64,000 bases of DNA from Microbispora oryzae (GTDB taxonomy: Bacteria; Actinomycetota; Actinomycetes; Streptosporangiales; Streptosporangiaceae): NCBI RefSeq assembly GCF_017896165.1, contig NZ_JAFCNB010000011.1, positions 167,143 through 231,142 of the forward strand. The letters run 5' to 3'. The notes under the pieces are model-generated. The model did no database searches. It saw only the letters and a list, made by a program, of their open reading frames with translations, and was not told the origin of the DNA. The position numbers were made by a program, and so were the translations under genes. Shown piece by piece: positions 41,831 through 50,297 of this stretch. Position 1 is the first letter of the stretch. Every line of letters starts with the position of its first letter.

Positions 41831-42951
41831 TCACCCAGATCGTCGTGGTGACGGCGGGGCTCGGCGCGCTCATCGCGGCCCTCGGCCTCGCCCTGCTCAA
41901 GGTTCTGCGGCGCCGCTCGATCGGCGTGATGCTGACGGTCGTGGCGGCCGTGACGGTGGCCGCCACGCTGGCCGGCGTGGTGGCGATCACCCTCGAAATG
42001 GTCATCAACGGGGAACCCAAGAACATCGTCCTCACCGTGGTCGCCATCGGCGGGCTCGTCGGGCTCGGCGTCGCGCTGATCAACGCCAGGAAGGTCGTGC
42101 ACGCGAGCCGGGTCCTGGTCGACGCCGTGGAGACCATGCCGCCCTCCGGGCACTTCACGGCGCCGCAGGTGCCGCTGCCCGCCGAGCTGGAGACCATCGC
42201 CAGGGCGCTCGAACAGGCCTACGAGCGGCTGCGCGTGGGCCGCGAACGGGAGCGGGCCCTCGAAAGCGCCCGCCGGGAACTGGTCGCCTGGGTCAGCCAC
42301 GACCTGCGTACCCCGCTCGCCGGGCTGCGGGCCATGGCCGAGGCGCTCGAGGACGGCGTGGCCGCCGAGCCCGAGACGATCAAGCGGTATCACGTACAGA
42401 TGCGGCTGGAGGCCGACCGGCTGGCCGGCATGGTCGACGACCTGTTCGAGCTGTCGCGCATCCACGCCGGCTCGCTGCGGCTGAACCGGGCCCGGGTCGG
42501 GCTCGGCGACCTGCTCGCCGACGCGCTCGCCGGGGTGGAGCCGCTCGCCGCCGTCAAGCACGTGAGGCTCCAGGGAGAGGCCGACCCGGCGCTGCCCGTC
42601 GATGTGGACGCCGACCAGTTGTCCCGGGCCGTACGGAACCTGGTGGTGAACGCGATCCGGCACACCCCGGCGGGGGGAGTCGTCCGGGTGCGGGCGATCG
42701 AGACCGGAGACCGGGCCACCCTCGCCGTGCTCGACGAGTGCGGCGGCATCCCCGAGGACGATCTGCCGCGGGTCTTCGACGTCGCCTTCCGCGGGGAGGC
42801 CGCCCGGACTCCCGGGCCGGACGGCGGGGCGGGGCTGGGCCTCGCCATCGCCAAGGGCGTGATCGAGGCCCACGAGGGCGAGATCGGCGTGGTCAACGAC
42901 GGACCGGGCTGCCGCTTCGAGATCCGGCTTCCCCTGGCCGTACGCACCTGA
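41827..42951 (+). CDS. Two-component sensor histidine kinase
   Basis: A 374-aa membrane kinase. Three N-terminal hydrophobic segments (IVVVTAGLGALIAALGLALL, IGVMLTVVAAVTVAATLAGV, IVLTVVAIGGLVGLGVALI) with almost no extracytoplasmic loop suggest sensing within or at the membrane. A HAMP-like linker leads to the H-box ELVAWVSHDLRTPLAGLRAM with His158, then VRNLVVNAIRHTPAGG, VLDECGGIPEDD and GAGLGLAIAKGVIEAHEGEI. ATG 41827 overlaps the regulator's stop. Confidence 0.93.
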   Translation: MITQIVVVTAGLGALIAALGLALLKVLRRRSIGVMLTVVAAVTVAATLAGVVAITLEMVINGEPKNIVLTVVAIGGLVGLGVALINARKVVHASRVLVDAVETMPPSGHFTAPQVPLPAELETIARALEQAYERLRVGRERERALESARRELVAWVSHDLRTPLAGLRAMAEALEDGVAAEPETIKRYHVQMRLEADRLAGMVDDLFELSRIHAGSLRLNRARVGLGDLLADALAGVEPLAAVKHVRLQGEADPALPVDVDADQLSRAVRNLVVNAIRHTPAGGVVRVRAIETGDRATLAVLDECGGIPEDDLPRVFDVAFRGEAARTPGPDGGAGLGLAIAKGVIEAHEGEIGVVNDGPGCRFEIRLPLAVRT

Positions 42952-42971
42952 GGGCAGGGGACGCGCCGAGC

Positions 42972-43424
42972 TCAGGGGTCGGTCTGGTGCTCCAGCTGGC
43001 CGCGCCACGCGGGCACTTCGACGTCGGGCTCGCGCCGGACGTCGCGCTCGCGGTCGGCGAACGCCTCCGCCATCGCCCGGAACGTCGGGCAGGGCCAGCG
43101 CCACATGCAGCTGCGGCACCGGAGGATCGGGTTGGCCGGGTCGCTGGAGATGCCGCCCGCGTCCCTGGGCTGATGGAGGTCGAGCAGGCGGATGCCCAGC
43201 TCGGCGAAGCCGAGCAGCTCCTCGCGGGCCTCGGTGAGGAAGTCGAGATCCTCGACGGCCAGCCGTGCGGTCACCGGGACGTAGCCCTCGCGGTTGATCA
43301 GGCTCCGCAGCGGCTCGGCCGCCTCACGCCAGGAGGACGCCTTCTCGGTGCGGACCTGGATGGCCTCCAGCCGTTCCCGCAGCCTCTGCCGGTGTGGATC
43401 CTCGAAGAAATCACTGTTCATCAT
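42972..43424 (-). CDS. Conserved actinomycete protein of unknown function with C-terminal CxxC motif
   Basis: A 150-aa hydrophilic protein. The N-terminal half is helical (RQRLRERLEAIQVRTEKASS). The middle has REGYVPVTARLAVEDLDFLT. The C-terminal part contains ILRCRSCMWRWPCPTFRAMA, three cysteines that could bind a metal. I recognise it as a type frequent in actinomycetes but know no function. Two ATGs (43424, 43421) are possible starts, neither with a strong ribosome binding site. It is convergent with the kinase gene and divergent from the STAS gene. Confidence 0.65.
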   Translation of the reverse strand: MMNSDFFEDPHRQRLRERLEAIQVRTEKASSWREAAEPLRSLINREGYVPVTARLAVEDLDFLTEAREELLGFAELGIRLLDLHQPRDAGGISSDPANPILRCRSCMWRWPCPTFRAMAEAFADRERDVRREPDVEVPAWRGQLEHQTDP

Positions 43425-43646
43425 GCTGTCGGGCCCACTGTGCTCGGCGCCCGCCCTCCTCTTCGAAGTGACGACCAAGACGCGGAGGTTCCGGGGCCCT
43501 CCATCCGGCAAGCCGGCGTCGCATAGCGTCAAGCTTCGCGCACTCGCCGTTTGCGTGAGGCCGGAATCGGGGACAAAGCGCGGACGACTCTTCGACGATT
43601 CCGCTGGAACGTGACCCGGGGCCGGTACGGCGCTAGTGTGCGGCTC

Positions 43647-43997
43647 GTGGAGCTCAAAGTCGCGACGCAATCCCACGCCGGTCAGGCCGTCATGGCCGTC
43701 GCCGGCGAAATCGATCTGTACACCGCTCCCCGGCTGCAGGCGGAGTTCACCCGCCTGCTGGAAACCGAGCCGGATCGGGTGGTCATCGACATGTCCGGGG
43801 TGGAGTTCTGCGACTCCACGGGCATGAACGTGCTGCTGTCGGCGCTCAAGCGGCTGCGCGAGCGCGGAGGCGTGCTCGAAGTGGCGGCGCCCAGGCCGGC
43901 GGTACGGAAGATCCTCCAGGTCACCGGCCTGGACTCGGTCTTCACCGTGCACGAGACCCTGCCGGACGACCTGCTCACGGCTGAGCCGCAGGGCTAG
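43647..43997 (+). CDS. STAS-domain anti-sigma factor antagonist (RsbV-like)
   Basis: A 116-aa STAS protein: MAVAGEIDLYTAPRLQAEFT, then VVIDMSGVEFCDSTGMNVLL with the regulatory Ser57, and LQVTGLDSVFTVHETL. It is a classical RsbV-type antagonist, expected to bind an RsbW-like kinase when unphosphorylated. GTG 43647 is preferred because a TAGTGT -10 box (43634-43639) ends 7 nt upstream, fitting a leaderless transcript; GTG 43638 is an alternative. It lies 4 nt before a glycosyltransferase gene and may be co-transcribed with it. Confidence 0.92.
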   Translation: MELKVATQSHAGQAVMAVAGEIDLYTAPRLQAEFTRLLETEPDRVVIDMSGVEFCDSTGMNVLLSALKRLRERGGVLEVAAPRPAVRKILQVTGLDSVFTVHETLPDDLLTAEPQG

Positions 43998-44001
43998 CCG
44001 C

Positions 44002-44751
44002 ATGGGTGAGCTTGTGGTCCCGGAGCCGGACACCGCAGTGGTGATCCCGGCGAAGGACGAGGCCGAGCGCATCGCCGCCACGGTCTCGGCCGCCCTGAAG
44101 CTGCCCGGTGTGGATCTCGTGGTCGTGGTCGACGACGGCTCGGCCGACGAGACCGGCCGGGCGGCCAGGGCGGCCGGGGCCAGGGTGGTGCGGCACAGCC
44201 GCAACAAGGGCAAGGCCGCCGCCATGGAGAGCGGAGCGGAGGCCGTGCGCCTCCTCGACGAGGAGAAGGCACGCAACCTGCTCTTCCTCGACGCCGACCT
44301 CGGCGAGACGGCCGGCGCCGCGCACGAGCTGATCGTGCCGGTGCGCACGGGCTCGGCCGACATGACGATCGCGGTGTTCGCCACCCGGGTGAAGCTGGGC
44401 GGTCACGGCGCCGTGGTGCGGCTGGCCCGCGACGGCATCAAGCGGCTGACCGGCTGGTCGGCGACCCAGCCTCTCAACGGGCAGCGGTGCCTGACCCGGG
44501 CGGCGTTCGAGGCGGCCAGGCCGCTCGCCCACGGCTTCGGCGTGGAGACGGGCATGACCGTCGACCTGCTCAGGAAGGGTTTCCGGATCGTCGAGGTGGA
44601 GGTCGACATGGCCCACCGGGCGACCGGCACCGACTGGCGGTCGCAGCTGCACCGGGCCCGGCAGCTCCGCGACGTCGGCCTCGCCCTGGCCGCCCGCGAG
44701 CCCGCCGTCCGGCAGGGCTGGGACGCGCTGCGCCCCCGACCGCGCTCGTGA
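44002..44751 (+). CDS. GT2 family glycosyltransferase
   Basis: A 249-aa soluble GT-A enzyme. AVVIPAKDEAERIAATVSAA starts the nucleotide-binding fold, VVVVDDGSADETGRAARAAG has the first Asp motif, and NLLFLDADLGETAG the DxD-like motif for metal and sugar nucleotide. A QPLNGQRCLTRAAFE block and GFRIVEVEVDMAHR follow. It resembles the dolichol/polyprenyl-phosphate sugar synthase and GpgS groups, but no single function is clear. A polyprenyl-phosphate sugar donor made here could feed the GT-C enzyme encoded next, which overlaps its stop (GTGA). Confidence 0.88.
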   Translation: MGELVVPEPDTAVVIPAKDEAERIAATVSAALKLPGVDLVVVVDDGSADETGRAARAAGARVVRHSRNKGKAAAMESGAEAVRLLDEEKARNLLFLDADLGETAGAAHELIVPVRTGSADMTIAVFATRVKLGGHGAVVRLARDGIKRLTGWSATQPLNGQRCLTRAAFEAARPLAHGFGVETGMTVDLLRKGFRIVEVEVDMAHRATGTDWRSQLHRARQLRDVGLALAAREPAVRQGWDALRPRPRS

Positions 44752-46274
44752 CCTTACCGAGGTCGTCCACGCCTGCCGTCGCAGAGCCGCAGCGTCTTCT
44801 GTCGCGGGCCGCGACGGTGGCGGGTGCCCTGTCGATCCTTTGCACGGTCACGATCGGGCTCCTCGGCCCATCGGCGATGGTCCCGGAGCTGCCCGGCGCG
44901 CCCTGGCAGCCGCCGTACTCGCTGGGGCTCGCGCCCGGCGGCCACCTGGTCGTCGCGCTGGGAGCGGTGGCGATCATCCTCGGCGGCGCCGGTCTGGCGG
45001 CCGGTCTCGCGGTGCCCGGCAGGCTCCCCCGGCCTCGCGTGCTGCTCCTCGCCGGGTGCCTGGCGGCCGCCGTGCTGACCTTCCTGCCGCCCTCGGGCTC
45101 CTCCGACCACCTCAACTACGCGGCGTACGGACGGATGGCGGCGCTCGGGTACGACCCGTACGTCACCGTGGCCGCTGACCTGCCGGCCGACCCGCTGATC
45201 GGGCGGGTCGAGGAGTGGCGCGGCACACCCAGTGTGTACGGCCCCGTCGCGACGATCGTGCAGTCTCTCGCGGCCCATGTGGGCGGCGACTCGCTGCGGC
45301 TGACGGTCTTCGCACTGGAGCTGGCCAACCTCGTCGCGTTCGTCGCCGCGGCCCTGGTGCTCCACCGGGCCACCCGGGACGATCCCGTACGGCAGGCCAG
45401 GGCGGCCCTGCTGTGGACGGTCAACCCGCTGCTCCTCTACCAGCTCGCGGCCGGCATGCACCTCGACACCCTGGCGATCGCCCTGGTGGTGGGCGGGCTG
45501 GTGGCCCGCCGGGGCGTGCTGCTCGGGCTGGGCGTCGCCGTCAAGGTCACGGCAGGTCTGGTCGCCCTGGGCACCGCCTGGGAGTTGCGGCGCCAGCCCG
45601 GACGCCTGGCCCTGGTCGCCGTGTCGGCGACGGCGACCGTCGTCACGCTCTACTGGCTGGCTGGGCCCCACGCGCTCGACCAGGTGCTCGACGCCAGCAA
45701 AACCGTGTCCCTGGCCACGCCGTGGATGCTCGTGAAGCGGGCCGCCCAGTCGATCAGCTCGGGGTCGTACCACGCGTTGATCCAGATCGGCTCGCTGCTG
45801 CTGATGGCGGTGCTCGCCGTCCTGCTGCTGCGGCGGCTGTCGCCGGGGGACGCCGACGCCCCCGGACGGCACGCGGCGCCTTCAACCGGTCCTGCGGGCG
45901 CCGGAGTGGCCCTCGCCCTCACGACCGCCTGGTTGTTCGCCACGCCGTACGCCCTGCCCTGGTATGACGGCCTGGCGTTCGCGCTGGTCGCGCTGGTCCC
46001 GGCCACAGGCCTGGACGGTTTCCTGACGGCCCGGCTCACCGCCCTCTCCCTGGCGTATCTCCCGGCGCGTCAGGCCGGGCAGCCCGCCGACCTGGAATGG
46101 CTGGTCAGCGTGGTCAGGTCGCTGGCGGTGCCGGCGTTCCTGCTCGCGCTGACTGCATGCCTGATCTGGTGGGCGGTGGCGACCCGAGCTCCAGCGCCCG
46201 GGCAGACGCCGCGAGAGTCAGCGGTACGGCCACCGTCAGGGCCATCGCCGGGATCGCGATCCCGGAGTCGTTGA
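44748..46274 (+). CDS. GT-C membrane glycosyltransferase, MptA/MptB-like
   Basis: A 508-aa polytopic membrane enzyme with about 12 hydrophobic segments. Near residue 120 is SGSSDHLNYAAYGRMAALGY, DPYV, the loop acidic motif of polyprenyl-phosphomannose-dependent alpha-1,6-mannosyltransferases of the MptA/MptB group. Later VNPLLLYQLAAGMHLDTLAI and ATPYALPWYDGLAFAL fit the same group. GTG 44748 overlaps the GT2 stop. Codon 3 is TTA, rare here. The last 53 codons overlap the convergent gene by 161 bp and encode a Ser/Arg/Pro-rich tail unlike the rest. Confidence 0.85.
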   Translation: MTLPRSSTPAVAEPQRLLSRAATVAGALSILCTVTIGLLGPSAMVPELPGAPWQPPYSLGLAPGGHLVVALGAVAIILGGAGLAAGLAVPGRLPRPRVLLLAGCLAAAVLTFLPPSGSSDHLNYAAYGRMAALGYDPYVTVAADLPADPLIGRVEEWRGTPSVYGPVATIVQSLAAHVGGDSLRLTVFALELANLVAFVAAALVLHRATRDDPVRQARAALLWTVNPLLLYQLAAGMHLDTLAIALVVGGLVARRGVLLGLGVAVKVTAGLVALGTAWELRRQPGRLALVAVSATATVVTLYWLAGPHALDQVLDASKTVSLATPWMLVKRAAQSISSGSYHALIQIGSLLLMAVLAVLLLRRLSPGDADAPGRHAAPSTGPAGAGVALALTTAWLFATPYALPWYDGLAFALVALVPATGLDGFLTARLTALSLAYLPARQAGQPADLEWLVSVVRSLAVPAFLLALTACLIWWAVATRAPAPGQTPRESAVRPPSGPSPGSRSRSR

Positions 46275-48489
46275 GCAGAAAGCCCGCCAGCGCGGTGGTG
46301 AGCGCCGCGACGAGCCCCGCGCGCAACTCGGGAGCCCGGCCGTAGGCGAGACTGAGCGCGGAGGCGCCCCACCGCGACGGGCGGGACAGCACGAGGAACA
46401 GGAACGCCAGCGCCACCAGCGACAGCGCCGTGAGCCACCCGTTGCCCAGGTTGTGGATCATCGCGCTCAGCTTGCGGCCGACCACCAGGCCGCCCTCGCC
46501 GTCGACGACCTGCTGGACGAAGGCGCCGAGATGGGTCCGCTGCTCGTCGGGCCGGAGCCAGTCGGCCACCGCGATCAGCGCGATGAACACCGCGCCGCCG
46601 ACCCCGATCAGCCCGAGACGGGCGACCGACACCCGCCGGCCGGTCAGCAGCAGGAGGAACACGGCCAGACCCACCACGAACGGCGGCACCCCGCCGAAGT
46701 CGGCCCCCCAGCCGGGCCAGCCGTCGCCCACGATCGCCAGCAGCCCGTACGCCAGGCAGACGGCCACGGCGGCGCGCCTGCGGCGTCCGAACGCGTGCGC
46801 GACCCCGGCCAGCAGCAGGAGGGTCCCCGTGGAGTAGGTGGCGAAGGCCATGTTGCCGAAGCCGTAGAAGCGGCCTCCGGTGACCGGCTCGTATCCCGTG
46901 ACCGCGTTGACCTGCAGGTGAGAGCCCGTCATGACGTCGAGGAGCAGGGCGAGCGAGCTCACCCCGGCGACGACCGAGGGGGGCCCGAGGACGCTCCCCC
47001 GCCAGGGACCGGCGAAGGCGAGCGCGGTGATCAGCCCGGCGAACGCCAGGATCGTCACCAGCACGGCGGGCATCGGGTGGGCGAAGCTCCACCACGGCAC
47101 GAGCTGCGCGAGGAACGTCGACACCGGGAGCGCGGCGCTCACCACCGCGACCACCCGCGTCGCGGTGAGCATGCGCCGGTGCCGCCGGACGACGGCCGAC
47201 GCCAGCGCGTAGAAGAGCAGTTGCGCCACCACGAGCACGACGAAGAACGGCTCGCGCACCTGCCTGAGCACCTGACTGGCCAGATCGGCGTCGGAAAGCC
47301 GGGTGATCGCGGCGCGTCCGGACGTCGCGGCCGCGCCGTTCTCCCACGGCCGGCCGACGACGCCCTGGGGAGTGGGCAGGCCGAGCGCGTGGGTGACCGT
47401 CGCGGTCAGGTCGGTGAGGGTGACCAGCGCCTCCTGCCGCGTCGACGGCGCGGTCAGCGACCCCGGCCGGTACGGCTCCCGCGCCCCGCCCGCGCCTCCC
47501 AGACCGGCGCCCCCCAGTCCGGCGCCTCCCGGGCCCGCGGCGACCGCGACGTGCAGGTGCGCGGTGGATCCCGAGTCGGCCAGCCCGGCCACGAGTACGG
47601 TCGACCCGGCGGGCACCCGGGCCAGGACCTGCCCGACCGTCCGGTCGGCGGCGGCGACGGCCGCCCGGCGCGCGGCACCGGCGAGATCGCCTCCCCCATC
47701 GGCCGCCCCGGGCGTCCCGGAGGCGGCCGCGCCCGTCCAGGCCCGGGTGATGTCGTCCGCCTCGGCGATCACGAGGCTGTACGGCGTGAGGTCGGGCAGC
47801 CCGGACACGTCGGGCGCGTATCTCCCGATCCGGCCAAACCCGTCGGCGGCGGCGAGCGCGGCCCCCGGCCCGGCGGCGGCCACTGTGCCTCCCGCCGCGG
47901 TGACCGTACGGCCGAGCAGCCCCAAAGTGGCCCGGAACGGGCTCGATCGCTGGAGGGCCGCCAGCTCGGCCCAGCCGGGGACGGTGGCGGAGCCGTCCGG
48001 GGCCGCCACCGGCGTGGGCGCGGGACCGCACCGTGTGCCGGGCGCCGCAGCCCGCTGACCGGCCGAGACCGTGAGCCATCCGGCCGCGGGGCAGGTGACC
48101 GGCAGGCCCTCGGGCGGGACCACCCGCGTCGACAGCGAGGCCGTGCCGCCCTTGGCCGCCAGGCTCCACAGGTTGGGCGTGCGGGCCGGGTCGAGATCGT
48201 CCCAGCGCAGGCCGGGCACGCCGATGACGATCACCCGCCCCTCGGGCCGTGCCGCGGCCTCGGCAGGCGCCGCGACGCCCGTCAGGCCGCCTGCCAGGAG
48301 GGCTCCCACGGCGAGCACCGCGGCGAAAACCGCCCGCGCGTACGCGCGGCCTCGGGCGGGCCGGGGCGGTGTGGGGCGGCCTGGCGACGGGCGGCCCGGT
48401 GAGCGGTGGGCACCACTCTCGGCTGGCACGGTTGTCCGGCTCCTCGCTCGTGACGGGACGTCTGGGCCGACGTCGGGGACAGGGTCCAC
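46114..48489 (-). CDS. Alkaline-phosphatase-like domain plus polytopic membrane protein
   Basis: A 791-aa protein. After a Pro/Arg-rich lead and one hydrophobic segment (AVFAAVLAVGALLAGG), an extracytoplasmic domain of about 330 residues begins VIVIGVPGLRWDDLDPARTP, NLWSLAAKGGTASLS, like alkaline-phosphatase-superfamily enzymes, with Asp and Ser/Thr at the expected metal and nucleophile positions. From residue 420 there are about ten membrane helices, with GGRFYGFGNMAFATYSTGTL between them. The composition suggests a phospho-substituent transferase or hydrolase of envelope glycans; unproven. The N-terminus is uncertain (internal GTGs exist). The C-terminal 53 codons overlap the convergent GT-C gene. 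Confidence 0.78.
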   Translation of the reverse strand: MDPVPDVGPDVPSRARSRTTVPAESGAHRSPGRPSPGRPTPPRPARGRAYARAVFAAVLAVGALLAGGLTGVAAPAEAAARPEGRVIVIGVPGLRWDDLDPARTPNLWSLAAKGGTASLSTRVVPPEGLPVTCPAAGWLTVSAGQRAAAPGTRCGPAPTPVAAPDGSATVPGWAELAALQRSSPFRATLGLLGRTVTAAGGTVAAAGPGAALAAADGFGRIGRYAPDVSGLPDLTPYSLVIAEADDITRAWTGAAASGTPGAADGGGDLAGAARRAAVAAADRTVGQVLARVPAGSTVLVAGLADSGSTAHLHVAVAAGPGGAGLGGAGLGGAGGAREPYRPGSLTAPSTRQEALVTLTDLTATVTHALGLPTPQGVVGRPWENGAAATSGRAAITRLSDADLASQVLRQVREPFFVVLVVAQLLFYALASAVVRRHRRMLTATRVVAVVSAALPVSTFLAQLVPWWSFAHPMPAVLVTILAFAGLITALAFAGPWRGSVLGPPSVVAGVSSLALLLDVMTGSHLQVNAVTGYEPVTGGRFYGFGNMAFATYSTGTLLLLAGVAHAFGRRRRAAVAVCLAYGLLAIVGDGWPGWGADFGGVPPFVVGLAVFLLLLTGRRVSVARLGLIGVGGAVFIALIAVADWLRPDEQRTHLGAFVQQVVDGEGGLVVGRKLSAMIHNLGNGWLTALSLVALAFLFLVLSRPSRWGASALSLAYGRAPELRAGLVAALTTALAGFLLNDSGIAIPAMALTVAVPLTLAASARALELGSPPPTRSGMQSARAGTPAPPAT

Positions 48490-48491
48490 GG

Positions 48492-48497
48492 TAACCT
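48492..48497 (+). promoter_or_regulatory. -10 element for a leaderless GT87 transcript
   Basis: TAACCT ends 8 nt before the GTG of the GT87 gene, and no ribosome binding site is present. The divergent gene begins only 16 bp away, so the upstream promoter parts would lie inside its N-terminal coding region. Confidence 0.5.
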
Positions 48498-48505
48498 GCC
48501 TGCTC

Positions 48506-49777
48506 GTGACGACTGGCCGGACGACCGCGGGCAGGCCACCGGCGTGGGCCTGGGCCCTCGCGCTGCTGGCGATCGCCGCGGCCGTGGCGCCGCTGGTCCA
48601 CTACTGGCTGACCAACCCGGCCGACCAGCGCCTGGTCGACCTGGACGTCTACCGTACGGGCGGCTGGGCCCTGCTGACCGGCCTTCCGGTCTACGGCGTG
48701 ATCACTCCGGCACCGCAGCTCCTCCCGTTCACCTATCCGCCCGTCGCCGCCATGCTGGCCGTGCCGCTCGCCGAGATGTCGTGGCCGGCCGCGCAGTGGG
48801 TGTGGACGGCGGGGATCGTGGCCGCCCTCGTGGTCACAGGTGGGTGCGCCTTCCGCCCGCTCCTGCGGTCGCTGCCCGGCCGATGGGCGGCGCCGCCGGC
48901 ACTGGCGCTGCTCACCGCCGCCTGCGCCTATCTGATGCCGATCAGGGATCAGGTCAGGTTTGGGCAGGTCGATCTCTTCCTGCTGCTGCTGTGCCTGCTC
49001 GACTGCGTCGTCCGCCGGCCGAGGTGGCCCAGGGGAATGCTGATCGGCATCGCCACGGCGGTGAAGCTCACCCCCGGCGTGTTCCTGATCTACCTCGCGA
49101 TCACCGGTTTCCCCCGGCGCGGCGGCGACGGGGAGTCGCGGCGGGCGTTCTTCCTGGGCGCGTTAACGGCCGCGCTGCTCACCGTGCTGCCGTTCCTCGT
49201 GATCTTCGACGACGCGCGGGACTACTGGTTCGGCGCTCTCCTCGACTCCGAGCGCCTCGGCGCCAACGCCGCCACGACGAACCAGTCGCTGCGCGGCATG
49301 CTGCTCAGGCTCTACCTGCCCGGCCCGTTCACCGCCGTCATCTGGCTGGCAGCCGTGGCGGTGATCGGCTGGTACGGCTTCCGCGCCGCCCGCCGGGCCC
49401 ACCGGTCCGGCGACACCATGACCGCCGTCGCGCTGACCGGTCTGATGGCCGTGCTGCTGTCGCCGGTCGCGTGGATCCACCACATCGCCTGGGTGGTGAT
49501 CGTCGTCGCCGCCCTCGCGGGCACGGGACGGGACCGGGTCAGGTCGCTGGTCGCCGCCGGTGTCTGGCTCTTCTACGTGCTGCCGGTGCCGTGGTGGGGC
49601 GTGTCGATCAAGGCGCTGGAGATCCCCGTGCTCAGCCCGGTCGTGGGGAAGATCGTCCAGGACGGCTTCGGTCTCGGCGCCGTCGCCCTCGTGTGGATTC
49701 TCGGGTCCTGGCTGCCCCGGCGCGTGGCGGACCGTCCCCAGATCTCCCGTTCCGCGTACGCCGACTTGCCCGACTGA
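48506..49777 (+). CDS. GT87 family membrane mannosyltransferase-like protein (DUF2029)
   Basis: A 423-aa polytopic membrane protein of the GT87 family, whose known members add mannose or arabinose from polyprenyl-phosphate donors to lipoglycans. The N-terminal loop has the acidic motif RLVDLDVYRTGGWALLTGLP and PFTYPPVAAMLAVPL; later QVRFGQVDLFLLLLCLLD, GIATAVKLTPGVFLIYLA, TTNQSLRGMLLRLYLPGP and SPVAWIHHIAWVV are all family hallmarks. It contains one in-frame TTA codon (49163-49165). GTG 48506 is chosen as a leaderless start. Substrate inferred only from family. Confidence 0.9.
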   Translation: MTTGRTTAGRPPAWAWALALLAIAAAVAPLVHYWLTNPADQRLVDLDVYRTGGWALLTGLPVYGVITPAPQLLPFTYPPVAAMLAVPLAEMSWPAAQWVWTAGIVAALVVTGGCAFRPLLRSLPGRWAAPPALALLTAACAYLMPIRDQVRFGQVDLFLLLLCLLDCVVRRPRWPRGMLIGIATAVKLTPGVFLIYLAITGFPRRGGDGESRRAFFLGALTAALLTVLPFLVIFDDARDYWFGALLDSERLGANAATTNQSLRGMLLRLYLPGPFTAVIWLAAVAVIGWYGFRAARRAHRSGDTMTAVALTGLMAVLLSPVAWIHHIAWVVIVVAALAGTGRDRVRSLVAAGVWLFYVLPVPWWGVSIKALEIPVLSPVVGKIVQDGFGLGAVALVWILGSWLPRRVADRPQISRSAYADLPD

Positions 49778-49778
49778 T

Positions 49779-49784
49779 TACGCT
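49779..49784 (+). promoter_or_regulatory. -10 element for a leaderless DUF4446 transcript
   Basis: TACGCT lies directly after the GT87 stop codon region and ends 7 nt before GTG 49792, with no ribosome binding site between. Confidence 0.5.
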
Positions 49785-49791
49785 CGGTGCC

Positions 49792-50211
49792 GTGTTGATT
49801 ACCGTTCTGGTGATGGCCGGGACGCTGTCCGGTGTGACCGGCCTGTCAATCGGGCTGGTCATGCTACGGCGGGCCCGCGGCTCGGTGGAGGAGTGCATGG
49901 ACGCGCTCGCCCGCCGCGACGCCTTCGACGGCGCGATGGACAGCAGGGCGATCCGCGACGTCGCCGTCTACCGATACGACGCGCTCGACGAGATGACCGG
50001 GCGGCTGTCGTTCTCGGTGGCCCTGATCAACGGGTTCGGCGACGGCATCGTGCTCACCTCGATCAACGGCAGGACCGAGACCCGCACCTACGTACGACCG
50101 GTGAGCGGCGGCAAGGGCCTGCAACCGCTCTCCCCGGAGGAGGAGCACGCGGTCAGGGCGGCCCGGCTCGGCATCGGCCCCGAGGTGGAGCCCCAGCGGG
50201 TCCGTCGCTGA
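49792..50211 (+). CDS. DUF4446 family protein
   Basis: A 139-aa protein with one N-terminal membrane helix (VLVMAGTLSGVTGLSIGLVM) and a soluble domain with RDVAVYRYDALDEMTGRLSF, SVALINGFGDGIVLTSINGR and ETRTYVRPVSGG, all typical of DUF4446. The function is unknown. The same gene lies directly before pheA in Streptomyces, so this is conserved synteny. GTG 49792 appears leaderless. Confidence 0.88.
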   Translation: MLITVLVMAGTLSGVTGLSIGLVMLRRARGSVEECMDALARRDAFDGAMDSRAIRDVAVYRYDALDEMTGRLSFSVALINGFGDGIVLTSINGRTETRTYVRPVSGGKGLQPLSPEEEHAVRAARLGIGPEVEPQRVRR

Positions 50212-50297
50212 CGGCGGGCGCGACCCAGCCTATTCAACCCATTCAGGTCACCCGGATCACCCGGAGAACGGCCGCCTGTGCGAATAGTCTGGTGGGC

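Noticed and set aside
44002..44751. Naming the GT2 enzyme GpgS or polyprenyl-phosphate mannose synthase
   Set aside because: It shares general GT2 motifs with both, but nothing in the sequence decides between them.
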